Shown here: positions 15,148 through 24,536 of the stretch, in pieces
Layout of the letters: each line of letters begins with the position of its first letter
Position numbering within the stretch: position 1 is the stretch's first letter
Origin: Mycoplasma sp. CAG:472
GTDB lineage: Bacteria; Bacillota_I; Bacilli_A; RF39; UBA660
Assembly: GCA_000437315.1 (NCBI GenBank)
Contig: FR899415.1
Coordinates: 1 to 64,000, forward strand
DNA: 64,000 nucleotides
Direction of reading: 5' to 3'
Program-made: the position numbers and the translations under genes
Notes under the pieces: model-generated
Database searches by the model: none
The model's input: the letters and a program-made list of their open reading frames with translations, nothing else
What the model was told of the DNA's origin: nothing

Positions 15148-16406
15148 ATTGGTTTTAAAATAACATATGCAGTTTCATTACCTAGATTATCTTTTACTTT
15201 AGCAAATTTATCAAATTTCAAATTTTCTATTGATGATGGTATATCATTAAGCATTTTATTATATTTTAAGATGCTAGATCTTATTTCATTATTAACTTGA
15301 TAAGCATTTTCAAAATCCACTATTGCATTTGCAATAAAAACTTTTTTCTTGCGATTAAAATCATTTTCATTAATTTCTAAATTATTAAGTTTTTCTTTTA
15401 AAAGTTCAATGAGTTTTTTAGCATAAGATGTAACAGCTTCGAAAAGAATTAAAGCATAATCATCATTTTGGGTAAAAGTATAAGAAAAATCATCAACTAA
15501 ATGGTTATTACGAATATGTTCATAAAACTCTGATGTACCACTAAAATTATTTCTAAGAAGTATATTCATATACATACTAAGTTCTAACTTGCTATAATCT
15601 TTATATTTCTTTTTATCTATTTTTAAACCATAATAAATGTTTTCTTTTGTAACATTAGTATTTATTACTGAAGAAGGAATATTTACTTTTTTAGGCTCTT
15701 TAATTGAAATTATCTTTGGATTTAAATATTTTTTATCAAAACTTTCATAAAAGTCCTCACAAAGTTTTATTACTTCATAATGATTTACATTACCAGTTAC
15801 GACTAAAAACATATTTTCTGGATGATAAAAAGCATCAAATACATTTTTTGCATCCTCTATACTAATACTTTTTATATCTTCTTCATCACCAGTAATTAAA
15901 TACTTATGATTATCATATTTATAAATATTATTTAGAAGTTCAAAATATCCTTCATTAAAGGGATTATTTTTAGTCATTTTGGCTTCCTCAATAATAATAG
16001 GTTTTTCTTTACTTACAAGTTCTTTCGTAAAATAATCATTATTAACAAAGTATAGTAAATGATTTAAGTTATCTTTTAAATTATAGTTTGTGGTAACTTC
16101 ATAACATGTATGATCAAAGGTTGTATAGGCATTTACATAACTACCAATTTTATAAAAATAATCATGTGCAGTTTTACCACCTTCTTCATTAAATTTAATA
16201 TGCTCTAAAAAATGAGCCATTCCATTTGGAACTTTAATATCTTTTTTATTTACCTCAAAGTTAGTATGAACGCTACCATATTTAACTGTTAAGGTAAGAT
16301 TAATATCACTAGATTCTTTACACTCCCAAATATAAATATTAAGACCACAGTCTAATTTATGATGATAAACTATTTCGTCAGTTCTTTCTATTTTAATTTT
16401 TTCCAT
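15132..16406 (-). CDS. ymfH: M16 family peptidase, YmfH type
   Basis: A 424-residue M16 metallopeptidase. The inverted zinc motif HFLEH is at about residues 65-69, with downstream PIIIEEAKM supplying the third ligand Glu. The start used is the ATG at 16406; an upstream in-frame start at 16427 overlaps the partner gene more deeply. The partner upstream, overlapping by 14 bases, is the inactive-subunit-like YmfF. In B. subtilis ymfF-ymfH encode an M16 pair linked to EF-P 5-aminopentanol modification and swarming. Function by analogy is probable but not proven here. Confidence 0.85.
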   Translation of the reverse strand: MEKIKIERTDEIVYHHKLDCGLNIYIWECKESSDINLTLTVKYGSVHTNFEVNKKDIKVPNGMAHFLEHIKFNEEGGKTAHDYFYKIGSYVNAYTTFDHTCYEVTTNYNLKDNLNHLLYFVNNDYFTKELVSKEKPIIIEEAKMTKNNPFNEGYFELLNNIYKYDNHKYLITGDEEDIKSISIEDAKNVFDAFYHPENMFLVVTGNVNHYEVIKLCEDFYESFDKKYLNPKIISIKEPKKVNIPSSVINTNVTKENIYYGLKIDKKKYKDYSKLELSMYMNILLRNNFSGTSEFYEHIRNNHLVDDFSYTFTQNDDYALILFEAVTSYAKKLIELLKEKLNNLEINENDFNRKKKVFIANAIVDFENAYQVNNEIRSSILKYNKMLNDIPSSIENLKFDKFAKVKDNLGNETAYVILKPIKKEE

Positions 16407-17667
16407 TTTGATCCTCACACAAAGCATAAATTACATTTAATTTTAATTTTTTTGCAAAAGTAATAATGTCACTTTTAGTAACCTTTTTTATATGCTCTTT
16501 TTTCTCTTCGAATGTATAATCATTTACAAATTTTTGAGAAATATAGTTATTATTTATTCCTGATTGACTATTTGAATTTAGTTCAATATTATTTATTATA
16601 TTATTTTTTGCATTATTTACATCCTCTTCAGTAAACTTACCTTTGACCATTTCACTAACACTTTTTTTTATTAAGGAAACAGCTTTATCAATATTTTCTT
16701 TACTAAGTGAAACATCTACCTCAAAAACATTATCAAAAACATTTAAAACGCTTGATACTCTATAGCATAAACCATTTTCTTCGCGTAAATATTTATATAG
16801 TTTTGAGGAAAGCCCTCCAGAGCCTATAATATAATTAAATACTGGGTATACACTTCTTCTTTCTTCCTCAGTAATATCATTAATATTATAAAGCATTACT
16901 AAAGATGATTGTTTAAATGTAGATTCATCCATTTTAACTATTGGTTTCTTTCTTTCAATATTTTTTACATAATAATTAAAATTTATATAATTTACTCTGT
17001 TATTATGATAATTATCTTTGATTAAAGATACTGCCCTATTCATATCTAAATTACCCATTACAAAGATATCAACAATACTATTTTGCATTATATATAAATA
17101 TTCTTTATATAATGCTTCCCTAGTTATAGCTTTAACTTCCTCTTTAGTACCAGTTACTGATAAAGCAGAGATTGAATTTTTATCAAGAGTGTCAAAAGCA
17201 TTATCAAAAGCAAGCTGCATAGCATTTTCTTTTGTACTATCAATATCAAGGTAAAGTTCATTTTTACCATTTTCAAAAGAAACCTTTTCAAATTCATTAT
17301 TTTTTACATTAGGAAATAATATCATATCAAATAAAAATTTTATTACATTTTCTAAATAATCTTTTTCACTCATATATTCTGGATTAATAAAATTTACTCT
17401 AAATGTTAGTGAGGTAACATATCCTTTTCTACTTATACCTGTATTATAATAAATATTATATAAATCCTCTTTTTTAAGGGCTAAATTTCTAAGTGAATCA
17501 TAATGTTTATTACAAGTTCCCATTACCTCACACAAAAGACTTACAATAGGAAATCTTTCTTTATCAGTTTTAAATCTAAATACAACCTCAATATCGCTAG
17601 TTTTAAATCTATCGTATTTTAAAGTATGAATTTTATATGAATTTTTATCTATAGTATTATATTCCAT
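16393..17667 (-). CDS. ymfF: M16 family non-catalytic subunit, YmfF type
   Basis: A 424-residue M16-fold protein lacking HxxEH: the equivalent region is VVFRFKTDKERFPIVSLLCEVMG. The C-terminal half keeps the M16 substrate-side pattern GSGGLSSKLYKYLREENGLCYRVSS, a typical (G/S)xLxxxLRexxGL motif. It is expected to form a heterodimer with the catalytic YmfH-like protein encoded next to it. The tandem arrangement ymfF then ymfH matches Bacillus. Confidence 0.85.
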   Translation of the reverse strand: MEYNTIDKNSYKIHTLKYDRFKTSDIEVVFRFKTDKERFPIVSLLCEVMGTCNKHYDSLRNLALKKEDLYNIYYNTGISRKGYVTSLTFRVNFINPEYMSEKDYLENVIKFLFDMILFPNVKNNEFEKVSFENGKNELYLDIDSTKENAMQLAFDNAFDTLDKNSISALSVTGTKEEVKAITREALYKEYLYIMQNSIVDIFVMGNLDMNRAVSLIKDNYHNNRVNYINFNYYVKNIERKKPIVKMDESTFKQSSLVMLYNINDITEEERRSVYPVFNYIIGSGGLSSKLYKYLREENGLCYRVSSVLNVFDNVFEVDVSLSKENIDKAVSLIKKSVSEMVKGKFTEEDVNNAKNNIINNIELNSNSQSGINNNYISQKFVNDYTFEEKKEHIKKVTKSDIITFAKKLKLNVIYALCEDQNGKN

Positions 17668-17692
17668 AACTCTCCTTCTTAATTATTATGTA

Positions 17693-18823
17693 TTAATTTT
17701 CTTTATTTAAACAAATTTTTTTATAAGATGATATAAAATAATCATCAGTCATACCAGATATATAATCAAGTACTATTCTTTCATTAGAACTTTCTAAATA
17801 TTTTTCATCCATATTATTTAAGTAAGAATAAAATATTGGGCTATCATAATTTTTAGTTTTTAAATCATTTAAATAGCCATCAAAGACTGTTCTAAACATT
17901 TTATTAATAAGTCCTCTTTCTTTAACTGTATAGGCTTTACCATAAATATGTTCATAGTTAAAATCCTTTAATTTAGAAATTGCATTGAATACTTCATCAC
18001 TCATTTTTATATAACTTTTGCCTTCACTTTCAGTAATTATATCAGTAATTATTGTATTAACTATTTCTCTATTAGTTTTACCTAAAACATTTACTATTTC
18101 TTTGGGAATTTCTTCGAAAGATACAAGTCCCATTCTTACACCATCTTCGATATCTCTTCCTAAATAAGCAATTATATCACTTATTCTTACTATACATCCC
18201 TCAAGGGTCATTGGTCGAAGATATTTGGCTACCTCTAAAGATTTATAAGATTCAAAATATTCCTTTAAAAAATCTTCTTTAGTTTTTGGTTTAATATAAT
18301 ATTCATTTGAAACAAGTTCACCATTATGACACATTATTCCATCAAGCACCTGAAGGCTAATATTTTGACCTTTACCATAGTTTTCGACAAACATAAGATT
18401 TCTAACACTATTTATATTATGCATAAAATATCCTTCGCCAACTTCTTTACTTATTTCATTTAAAACTCTTTCACCTACATGTCCAAAAGGTGTATGTCCA
18501 AGATCGTGGCCAAGGGCTGCCGCCTCGATTAAATCCTCATTTAAATTAAGTGCTCTTCCTATAGTTCTTGCAATTTTAGAAACATACTGTACATGAATCA
18601 TTCTTTTTTGAATATGATCATTCTTAGTTTCAGTAAAAACTTGAGTTTTATCCATATATCTTACATAAGATAGTGAATAAATAATTCTATCTATATCTCT
18701 AAAAAAGCCTGGTCTAAAATCCTCGGATTCCTTTTCAAATCTAATTACTTTATCATCAGTGCAAGCATACTCACTTAAATATTTATTATGTTTACGCATA
18801 TTTTCATATATTTTTTTATCCAT
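17693..18823 (-). CDS. dgt: dGTPase-like HD-domain triphosphohydrolase
   Basis: A 376-residue HD-superfamily protein. The ATG at 18823 is spaced properly from AGGTGA. The N-terminus ends in FRPGFFRDIDRIIYSLSYVR, then RMIHVQYVSKIARTIGRALN and the HD signature GHDLGHTPFGHVGE, followed by IVRISDIIAYLGRDIED. These are hallmarks of deoxyguanosinetriphosphate triphosphohydrolase-like proteins, which convert dNTPs to nucleosides and tripolyphosphate and can tune dNTP pools. Substrate specificity cannot be read from sequence. Its gene follows a terminator and stands apart from the small genes upstream. Confidence 0.85.
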   Translation of the reverse strand: MDKKIYENMRKHNKYLSEYACTDDKVIRFEKESEDFRPGFFRDIDRIIYSLSYVRYMDKTQVFTETKNDHIQKRMIHVQYVSKIARTIGRALNLNEDLIEAAALGHDLGHTPFGHVGERVLNEISKEVGEGYFMHNINSVRNLMFVENYGKGQNISLQVLDGIMCHNGELVSNEYYIKPKTKEDFLKEYFESYKSLEVAKYLRPMTLEGCIVRISDIIAYLGRDIEDGVRMGLVSFEEIPKEIVNVLGKTNREIVNTIITDIITESEGKSYIKMSDEVFNAISKLKDFNYEHIYGKAYTVKERGLINKMFRTVFDGYLNDLKTKNYDSPIFYSYLNNMDEKYLESSNERIVLDYISGMTDDYFISSYKKICLNKEN

Positions 18824-18861
18824 CATTATCACCTATAAAATATTATATATGATTTTGACTT

Positions 18862-18899
18862 AAAAAAAAAGATAGTTTACATTTTTAGTTTACTATCTT
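18862..18899 (-). terminator. Terminator after the small helical-protein operon
   Basis: On the minus strand AAGATAG pairs with CTATCTT, followed by nine T. The stem overlaps the last codons of the 18877-19134 gene. Confidence 0.75.
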
Positions 18900-19134
18900 C
18901 ATAAAGATTTAATTCGTTTTCACATTCACTTACAAGATTATAAATTAAATTTAGTTTCATATTAATAAATCTTATATCTTTTTCTTCTTTTTCAAAAATA
19001 TTTAAAAATAATTGATGTACAATAGCTATTTTACAAGCAACTTCTGTAGAACTATCACATCTTCCATAAAGTTCTAAAAGCTTTCTTTTTAAATAATTAA
19101 TTTTTTGTTTATCTTCCTCAGTAAAATTACTCAT
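18877..19134 (-). CDS. Small helical protein of unknown function
   Basis: An 85-residue, highly charged and probably all-helical protein (MSNFTEEDKQKINYLKRKLL). The ATG at 19134 follows AAAGGAAG, which is embedded in the end of the upstream gene. No family is recognised. It is the third gene of a compact operon with two paralogous 77-residue genes, so it probably acts with them. Confidence 0.6.
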   Translation of the reverse strand: MSNFTEEDKQKINYLKRKLLELYGRCDSSTEVACKIAIVHQLFLNIFEKEEKDIRFINMKLNLIYNLVSECENELNLYEDSKLKM

Positions 19135-19135
19135 A

Positions 19136-19369
19136 TTATCTTCCCTTTCCATAAGTTTTTTCATAATTTAAAAGTGCATCTTTTATTTCATCAATGACTT
19201 TCTCACAATTATAAATTTTTCTTTTAATATAAGGTATCATTAAAAATTGACCATTTCGCATACATTCATAAATTTGCTTATTATAACGATTAATTTCATC
19301 TTGTCTAATTAAAAGTCCATATTCAAGCATACCTTTATAATATTTTAACTCATCTTCAGTATATTCCAT
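19136..19369 (-). CDS. Small coiled-coil-like protein, tandem paralogue B
   Basis: A 77-residue helical protein: MEYTEDELKYYKGMLEYGLL at the start, YGKGR at the end. It is clearly homologous along its length to the gene just upstream (19373-19606), which also starts MEYT and ends YGKGR. The final codons GGA AAA GGA AGA contain the ribosome binding site of the next gene. Function unknown; no membrane segment or Cys cluster. Confidence 0.65.
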   Translation of the reverse strand: MEYTEDELKYYKGMLEYGLLIRQDEINRYNKQIYECMRNGQFLMIPYIKRKIYNCEKVIDEIKDALLNYEKTYGKGR

Positions 19370-19372
19370 AAT

Positions 19373-19606
19373 TTATCTTCCTTTTCCATAATTGTTTTCA
19401 AAAGTCGCAAGTTCACATTGTAGACTTTCCATTTCTTTTTCACATTTTGAAATATTATATTTAATAATTGCTGCTTTTAAATATTGCTTACTACTCATAT
19501 ATTCTTTAAGTTTTTGCTCAAAGCTTATAATTTTCGTTCTACATATAGAAATATTATATTCTAAAATTCCTTTCCAATAATGAATTTCTGCATCTGTATA
19601 TTCCAT
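19373..19606 (-). CDS. Small coiled-coil-like protein, tandem paralogue A
   Basis: A 77-residue helical protein: MEYTDAEIHYWKGILEYNIS at the start, YGKGR at the end. First gene of the operon, with a good AAGGAGG site. Three bases separate it from its paralogue. The pair is a tandem duplication with preserved length but diverged sequence, suggesting selection. Function unknown. Confidence 0.65.
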   Translation of the reverse strand: MEYTDAEIHYWKGILEYNISICRTKIISFEQKLKEYMSSKQYLKAAIIKYNISKCEKEMESLQCELATFENNYGKGR

Positions 19607-19682
19607 AAAACCTCCTTAGGTAATTAATATTATACTATAAATAATTATGGTTTTAAATAGGTAAATGGTATAGTATTAGTAC

Positions 19683-19894
19683 CTATTTTTTCCTAGTCAT
19701 ATATTCATAATCAATTTTTAATATATTACATAATCTATACAAAAAAAAACTCTATTAACATTTCTAGTTTTATCATTTTCAATACTACTAAGGGTGGAAA
19801 TAAAAATATTTGATAATTTTGATTGTGTTTTTAAAGATAATTTTCTATTTATTCTATCTTGTCTAATTAAATATCCAATTTTATTTATAAACAT
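19683..19894 (-). pseudogene. XRE-type HTH regulator broken at a nine-T run
   Basis: The minus-strand frame from 19894 gives IGYLIRQDRINRKLSLKTQS, then LSNIFISTLSSIEND, a typical XRE helix-turn-helix ending in S.IE. It then meets a run of nine T (19741-19749, A on the plus strand) and stops at 19718 after 58 residues. Adding one T restores LYRLCNILKIDYEYM and a stop at 19683, exactly the expected end of the family. GGAGG lies only one base before the ATG, so the start is uncertain. It is either a decayed gene or one switched by slippage. Confidence 0.65.
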
Positions 19895-19918
19895 TCCTCC
19901 TTTAGTTAATTTATTGTA

Positions 19919-19947
19919 TAAAAAAACAGACCATAAATTTATGATCT
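19919..19947 (-). terminator. Terminator after the lipoprotein gene
   Basis: On the minus strand CAGATCATAAATTTATGGTCTG forms a near-palindromic stem followed by six or more T. Confidence 0.75.
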
Positions 19948-19970
19948 GCTCGATTAATTGTAATTTGAGA

Positions 19971-20741
19971 TTAATTTATATCAAATTCAATATAAATTTT
20001 TTCTGCGACATTTGATGAGTATGGAAGATTTTCTTCTGAGGTAAAATACCTTACCAATCTATATTTACCACTCTTTAATTTATCGTATCCATAAGTCCAA
20101 TCAATTGTTTCTTCTTTTTCTTCATTTGTTTTTATATTATATAAAATAGCATTCCAAACCAAAGTTTCTTTTGGCTCAAATGAAACATATTTACCATTTT
20201 CGTATTTTTCTAACGAATATTGTGGTCCATAATAGTATGTTTGATCAGTATTATTTTTCATAATCAAGGTTAATCCACTATTAGTTAATGCATTGTTCTT
20301 AATTGTCATTAAAATACTTTCATTATTACTTCTAATATATTTTTCCATTGAATTATATTCATCGCCATTTATTCTATAAATTCCATTATAAGGTATTTCA
20401 ATATACATTTTCCCATTTTTCTTGTAAACAAATAATGTTGATTGCTTATCATCTTTCAAATCAAATTCAATTTTTATAATATCTTCTGCATTTACTGGAT
20501 AGTCTTGTATGCTTTCTTCATCTGTAGTTCTTCCTTTACTACTACCACTCAATACATAAATAATATCTTTGATTTCTTCGGTATCTGTAATTTCTTTTTT
20601 ATTATCATTTTTTTCAAATAAAATGCTCTCAACATTTTCTTCTTTAGGAATTGATAATTCGTACTTTTTCTTTCCTCCACACCCTGTTATTCCTAAAACC
20701 ATAAACCCACAAATTAAAATAGTTAAAATTGTTTTTTTCAT
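19971..20741 (-). CDS. Lipoprotein with DUF5301-like and Ig-like regions
   Basis: A 256-residue protein with a lipoprotein signal (MKKTILTILICGFMVLGITGCGG), lipobox ITGC and Cys about residue 21. The ATG at 20741 follows GAAAGGA. The first half (NKKEITDTEEIKDIIYVLSG, then IIKIEFDLKDDKQ) resembles DUF5301-type domains. The second half (LTLIMKNNTDQTYYYGPQYS, LEKYENGKYV, LKSGKYRLVRYF) resembles the bacterial Ig-like domain often found in Firmicute lipoproteins. It is anchored outside the membrane; the role is unknown. Single-gene unit. Confidence 0.75.
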   Translation of the reverse strand: MKKTILTILICGFMVLGITGCGGKKKYELSIPKEENVESILFEKNDNKKEITDTEEIKDIIYVLSGSSKGRTTDEESIQDYPVNAEDIIKIEFDLKDDKQSTLFVYKKNGKMYIEIPYNGIYRINGDEYNSMEKYIRSNNESILMTIKNNALTNSGLTLIMKNNTDQTYYYGPQYSLEKYENGKYVSFEPKETLVWNAILYNIKTNEEKEETIDWTYGYDKLKSGKYRLVRYFTSEENLPYSSNVAEKIYIEFDIN

Positions 20742-20821
20742 AAATACCATCCTTTCAACAAATTACAATTTTTTACTTTGTTTACATTTTATATTATAAC
20801 ATTTATTGCAAAAATTATAAA

Positions 20822-20843
20822 GAGGAAACTAATTTGTTTCCTC
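20822..20843 (-). terminator. Terminator of rpoBC
   Basis: GAGGAAAC / GTTTCCTC stem with a six-base loop, then a T-rich stretch. The stem includes the last codons and stop of rpoC. Confidence 0.65.
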
Positions 20844-23800
20844 TTCGTTTATTTTTTCAGAATTTACTTCTTCAACTTTAGTTTCATCAATAACTTCAGG
20901 TTTTTCATCCATTAAGTTTTCCTCTAAAGCTTCAGTTGCATCAGTTTCCATAAATTGTTTTTCAAGAGCAATATCAATATTTGAATATTCAGTAGCACCA
21001 GTACCTGCTGGGATAAGTTTACCAATAATAACGTTTTCTTTTAAACCTTTTAAGTAGTCAACTTTACCTTTAATAGCAGCATCTGTAAGTACTCTTGTAG
21101 TCTCTTGGAATGAAGCAGCTGATAAGAATGAATCAGTTTCAAGAGATGATTTAGTAATACCAAGCATAATTGGAAGTCCTTTAGCAGGAACTCCACCTGC
21201 AAGAAGTACTGGTTTGTTTCCTTCATTAAATGTTTTAAGTGAAACAGATAAGCCCTCAACAAATTTAGTATCTCCTGGATCTAAGATTCTCATCTTATTA
21301 ATCATTCTCTTAACAATAATTTCAATATGTTTATCATTAATATCAACACCTTGAAGTTTATATACACTTTGAATCTCTTTTAGAATGTATTCTTGAGCAG
21401 TAAGTGGGTCAGTAACAGCAAGTAATTCTTTAGGAGCAATAACACCTTCAGTTAATTTATCTCCTGCTTCTACTTTATCACCAACACTAACTCTAAGTTT
21501 CATATTATAAAGTGTTGTATGTTCTCTTGAACCAGCATCGTTTGCAACTGTAATAATATGTTTACCACCGTTTTCCTCAATTTTAGTAACTGTACCAGTA
21601 ATTTCGGAAATAGTTGCTTTATATTTAGGAGTTCTAGCCTCAAATAATTCTTCAACTCTTGGAAGACCTTGTGTAATATCATCTTCACCGGCAACTCCAC
21701 CTTTGTGGAAGTTTTTCATTGTAAGCTGAGTACCAGGTTCACCAATTGATTGAGCAGACATAATACCTACTGCTTCACCAGTTTCAACTAAGTTACCTGT
21801 AGCAAGGTTTCTACCATAACATTTTTGACAAACACCGTTTTCAGTTTTACAAGTAAGTGAAGAACGAATTTCGACTTGTTTAATGCCAGCTTTTTTAACT
21901 TTTTGAACAACAGCTTCAGTAATCATTTCACCAGATTCACATAATACTTTTTTAGTTTCTGGATCAATAATCTTTTTAGCGGCAAATCTTCCTAAAATTC
22001 TTTCTTCAAGAGGTTCAATTACAGAACCATCTTTATCATTTAATAAGTCTTTAACAACTACACCATGGATTGAACCACAGTCATGTTCTTTAACAATAAT
22101 ATCTTGAGCAACATCTACAAGTCTTCTTGTTAAATATCCAGAGTCGGCAGTTTTTAAGGCAGTATCGGCAACACCTTTTCTTGAACCATGTGTTGATAAG
22201 AAGAATTCTAGAACTGAAAGTCCTTCCATAAATGATGATGTAATCGGAATTTCAACTGTATCACCATTTGGTTTTGCCATTAAGCCTTTAAGACCTGCAA
22301 GTTGAGTAAAGTTTGTAACCTCACCACGTGCTCCTGAATTCATCATCATGAATATTGGGTTATCAAAATCACCAGCACTCATTTCTTTAAATTCATTTTT
22401 AACGTTTTCAGTACATTTAGACCAAATTGCAATTACAGCTTCATGTCTTTCTTCTTTAGTAATAATACCACGTTTAAATTGTTTATTAACTTTATCTACA
22501 GCTGCTTTTGCCTCTGCAATAAATTCTTCTTTTTTATGTGTAGTTTTGATATCAGCATAAGATACTGTAATACCAGCTATAGTTGAATACTTAAATCCTT
22601 GATCTTTTAATTTATCAAGCATTATAGATGTTTCAGTAGTACGATATCTTTTAAATACTTGAGCAATTAATGATTTTAATGTTCCCTTTACAAAAGGTGA
22701 TACTAAAGGCATTTCTTTAATAGCCTGTGGAATATTAGTTCCAGGTTCTAAGAAATATTTCATTGGTGTAATACCTTCGATATTATCTTTTGAAGGTTCA
22801 TTCATATATGGGAATGAATCTGGGAATATTTCATTAAATTTAAGTTTTCCTACTGTAGTAACTAAATATTTACCTTGTTGTTCATCAGTAAATAACTTAT
22901 GTTTAAATGAACTTGCTGGTATAGCAATTCTTGTATGTAAAGTAATTTCTTTTCTCTCATAAGCCATTAATGCTTCATTTTCATCTTTGAATACTCTACC
23001 TTCGCCTTCTTCTCCAGCTTTTTCAATAGTTAAATAACAGTTACCAAGTACCATATCTTGTGAAGGTGTAACAATTGGTTTTCCATCTTTTGGATTTAAA
23101 ATGTTGTTAGCACCAAGCATTAGTAGTCTTGCTTCAGCTTTTGCTTCTTCAGAAAGTGGTACGTGAACAGCCATTTGATCACCATCGAAGTCAGCATTAA
23201 ATGCAGCACATACAAGTGGATGTAGTCTAATTGCTTTACCACCAATTAATATTGGTTCAAATGCTTGAATACCAAGTCTATGTAGAGTTGGTGCACGGTT
23301 AAGCATTACTGGATGTTCTGTTATAACATCTTCGACTATATCCCAAACACATTCATTTCTAGTTTCAATTAATTTTTTAGCTCCTTTAATATTATGAGCA
23401 AGTCCACGTTCTACTAAACCATGAATAACATGTGGTTTAAATAGTTCAAGAGCCATTTCTTTTGGAAGACCACATTGATACATTTTAAGGCTTGGTCCAA
23501 CTACGATAACTGAACGTCCTGAGTAATCAACTCTCTTACCAAGTAAGTTTTGTCTAAAACGACCTTGTTTTCCTTTAAGCATTGAAGATAAACTCTTAAG
23601 TGGTCTATTCGAAGATGCTGTTACACTTCTTCCACGTCTACCATTATCAAGTAGTGAATCTACAGCTTCTTGAAGCATTCTCTTTTCATTTTGAACAATG
23701 ATTGATGGAGCTCCAAGTTCAAGAAGTTTTTTAAGACGATTATTACGGTTAATAATTCTTCTATAAAGGTCATTTAAATCAGATGTAGCAAATCTACCAC

Positions 23801-24536
23801 CATCTAGTTGAAGCATAGGTCTTAACTCTGGAGGTATAACTGGAATAACATCAAGTACCATCCATTCAGGCTTATTACCAGATTCAATAAATGAATCTAA
23901 ACAATCAAGTCTTTTAACAAGACGTACTCTTTTTTGTCCAGTTGTATTTTCAAGTTCTTCATGAACTTTTTCAATTTCTTTTTTAAGGTCAACTTGTTTA
24001 AGTAGTTCCTTAATAGCTTCAGCACCCATTCCAACTTTGAATGTATTACCATATTTTTCATATAAATTTCTATATTCTTTATCAGAAATAGTTTGTTTAT
24101 GTTCAAGTGGAGCTGTTCCTGGATCAATTACTACATAACTTACGAAATATAATACTTCTTCCAAATCTCTTGGTGACATATCTAGTACAAGACCCATTTT
24201 AGATGGAACGCCCTTAAAGAACCAGATGTGAGAACATGGTGCAGCAAGTTCAATGTGTCCCATTCTTTCTCTTCTTACTTTAGAAAGAGTAACCTCTACA
24301 CCACATCTATCACATATAATATTTTTATATCTAAGTCTTTTGTATTTTCCACAGCTACATTCAAAATCTTTTGTAGGTCCGAAAATCTTTTCACAGAATA
24401 ATCCGTCTCTTTCTGGTTTTAATGTACGATAGTTAATTGTTTCAGGTTTTTTAACTTCGCCATAAGACCAAGAACGAATCTTTTCAGGGGATGCTATTGA
24501 AACCTTAATTCCCTTAAAGTTACTAACATCTATCAT
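20829..24536 (-). CDS. rpoC: DNA-directed RNA polymerase subunit beta'
   Basis: A 1235-residue beta' subunit. The N-terminal zinc finger [20 protein letters not shown], the catalytic NADFDGD metal-binding loop, the [20 protein letters not shown] bridge-helix region and the second zinc site (CQKCYG) are all present. The C-terminus ends in an acidic Glu/Asp tail. It begins one base inside the rpoB stop (TAATG), so the two are coupled. Full length for Bacilli. Confidence 0.99.
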   Translation of the reverse strand: MIDVSNFKGIKVSIASPEKIRSWSYGEVKKPETINYRTLKPERDGLFCEKIFGPTKDFECSCGKYKRLRYKNIICDRCGVEVTLSKVRRERMGHIELAAPCSHIWFFKGVPSKMGLVLDMSPRDLEEVLYFVSYVVIDPGTAPLEHKQTISDKEYRNLYEKYGNTFKVGMGAEAIKELLKQVDLKKEIEKVHEELENTTGQKRVRLVKRLDCLDSFIESGNKPEWMVLDVIPVIPPELRPMLQLDGGRFATSDLNDLYRRIINRNNRLKKLLELGAPSIIVQNEKRMLQEAVDSLLDNGRRGRSVTASSNRPLKSLSSMLKGKQGRFRQNLLGKRVDYSGRSVIVVGPSLKMYQCGLPKEMALELFKPHVIHGLVERGLAHNIKGAKKLIETRNECVWDIVEDVITEHPVMLNRAPTLHRLGIQAFEPILIGGKAIRLHPLVCAAFNADFDGDQMAVHVPLSEEAKAEARLLMLGANNILNPKDGKPIVTPSQDMVLGNCYLTIEKAGEEGEGRVFKDENEALMAYERKEITLHTRIAIPASSFKHKLFTDEQQGKYLVTTVGKLKFNEIFPDSFPYMNEPSKDNIEGITPMKYFLEPGTNIPQAIKEMPLVSPFVKGTLKSLIAQVFKRYRTTETSIMLDKLKDQGFKYSTIAGITVSYADIKTTHKKEEFIAEAKAAVDKVNKQFKRGIITKEERHEAVIAIWSKCTENVKNEFKEMSAGDFDNPIFMMMNSGARGEVTNFTQLAGLKGLMAKPNGDTVEIPITSSFMEGLSVLEFFLSTHGSRKGVADTALKTADSGYLTRRLVDVAQDIIVKEHDCGSIHGVVVKDLLNDKDGSVIEPLEERILGRFAAKKIIDPETKKVLCESGEMITEAVVQKVKKAGIKQVEIRSSLTCKTENGVCQKCYGRNLATGNLVETGEAVGIMSAQSIGEPGTQLTMKNFHKGGVAGEDDITQGLPRVEELFEARTPKYKATISEITGTVTKIEENGGKHIITVANDAGSREHTTLYNMKLRVSVGDKVEAGDKLTEGVIAPKELLAVTDPLTAQEYILKEIQSVYKLQGVDINDKHIEIIVKRMINKMRILDPGDTKFVEGLSVSLKTFNEGNKPVLLAGGVPAKGLPIMLGITKSSLETDSFLSAASFQETTRVLTDAAIKGKVDYLKGLKENVIIGKLIPAGTGATEYSNIDIALEKQFMETDATEALEENLMDEKPEVIDETKVEEVNSEKINEEETN

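Noticed and set aside
19794..20015. A 73-codon plus-strand frame
   Set aside because: It is antisense to the XRE remnant and the lipoprotein gene end; both minus-strand readings make better protein sense.
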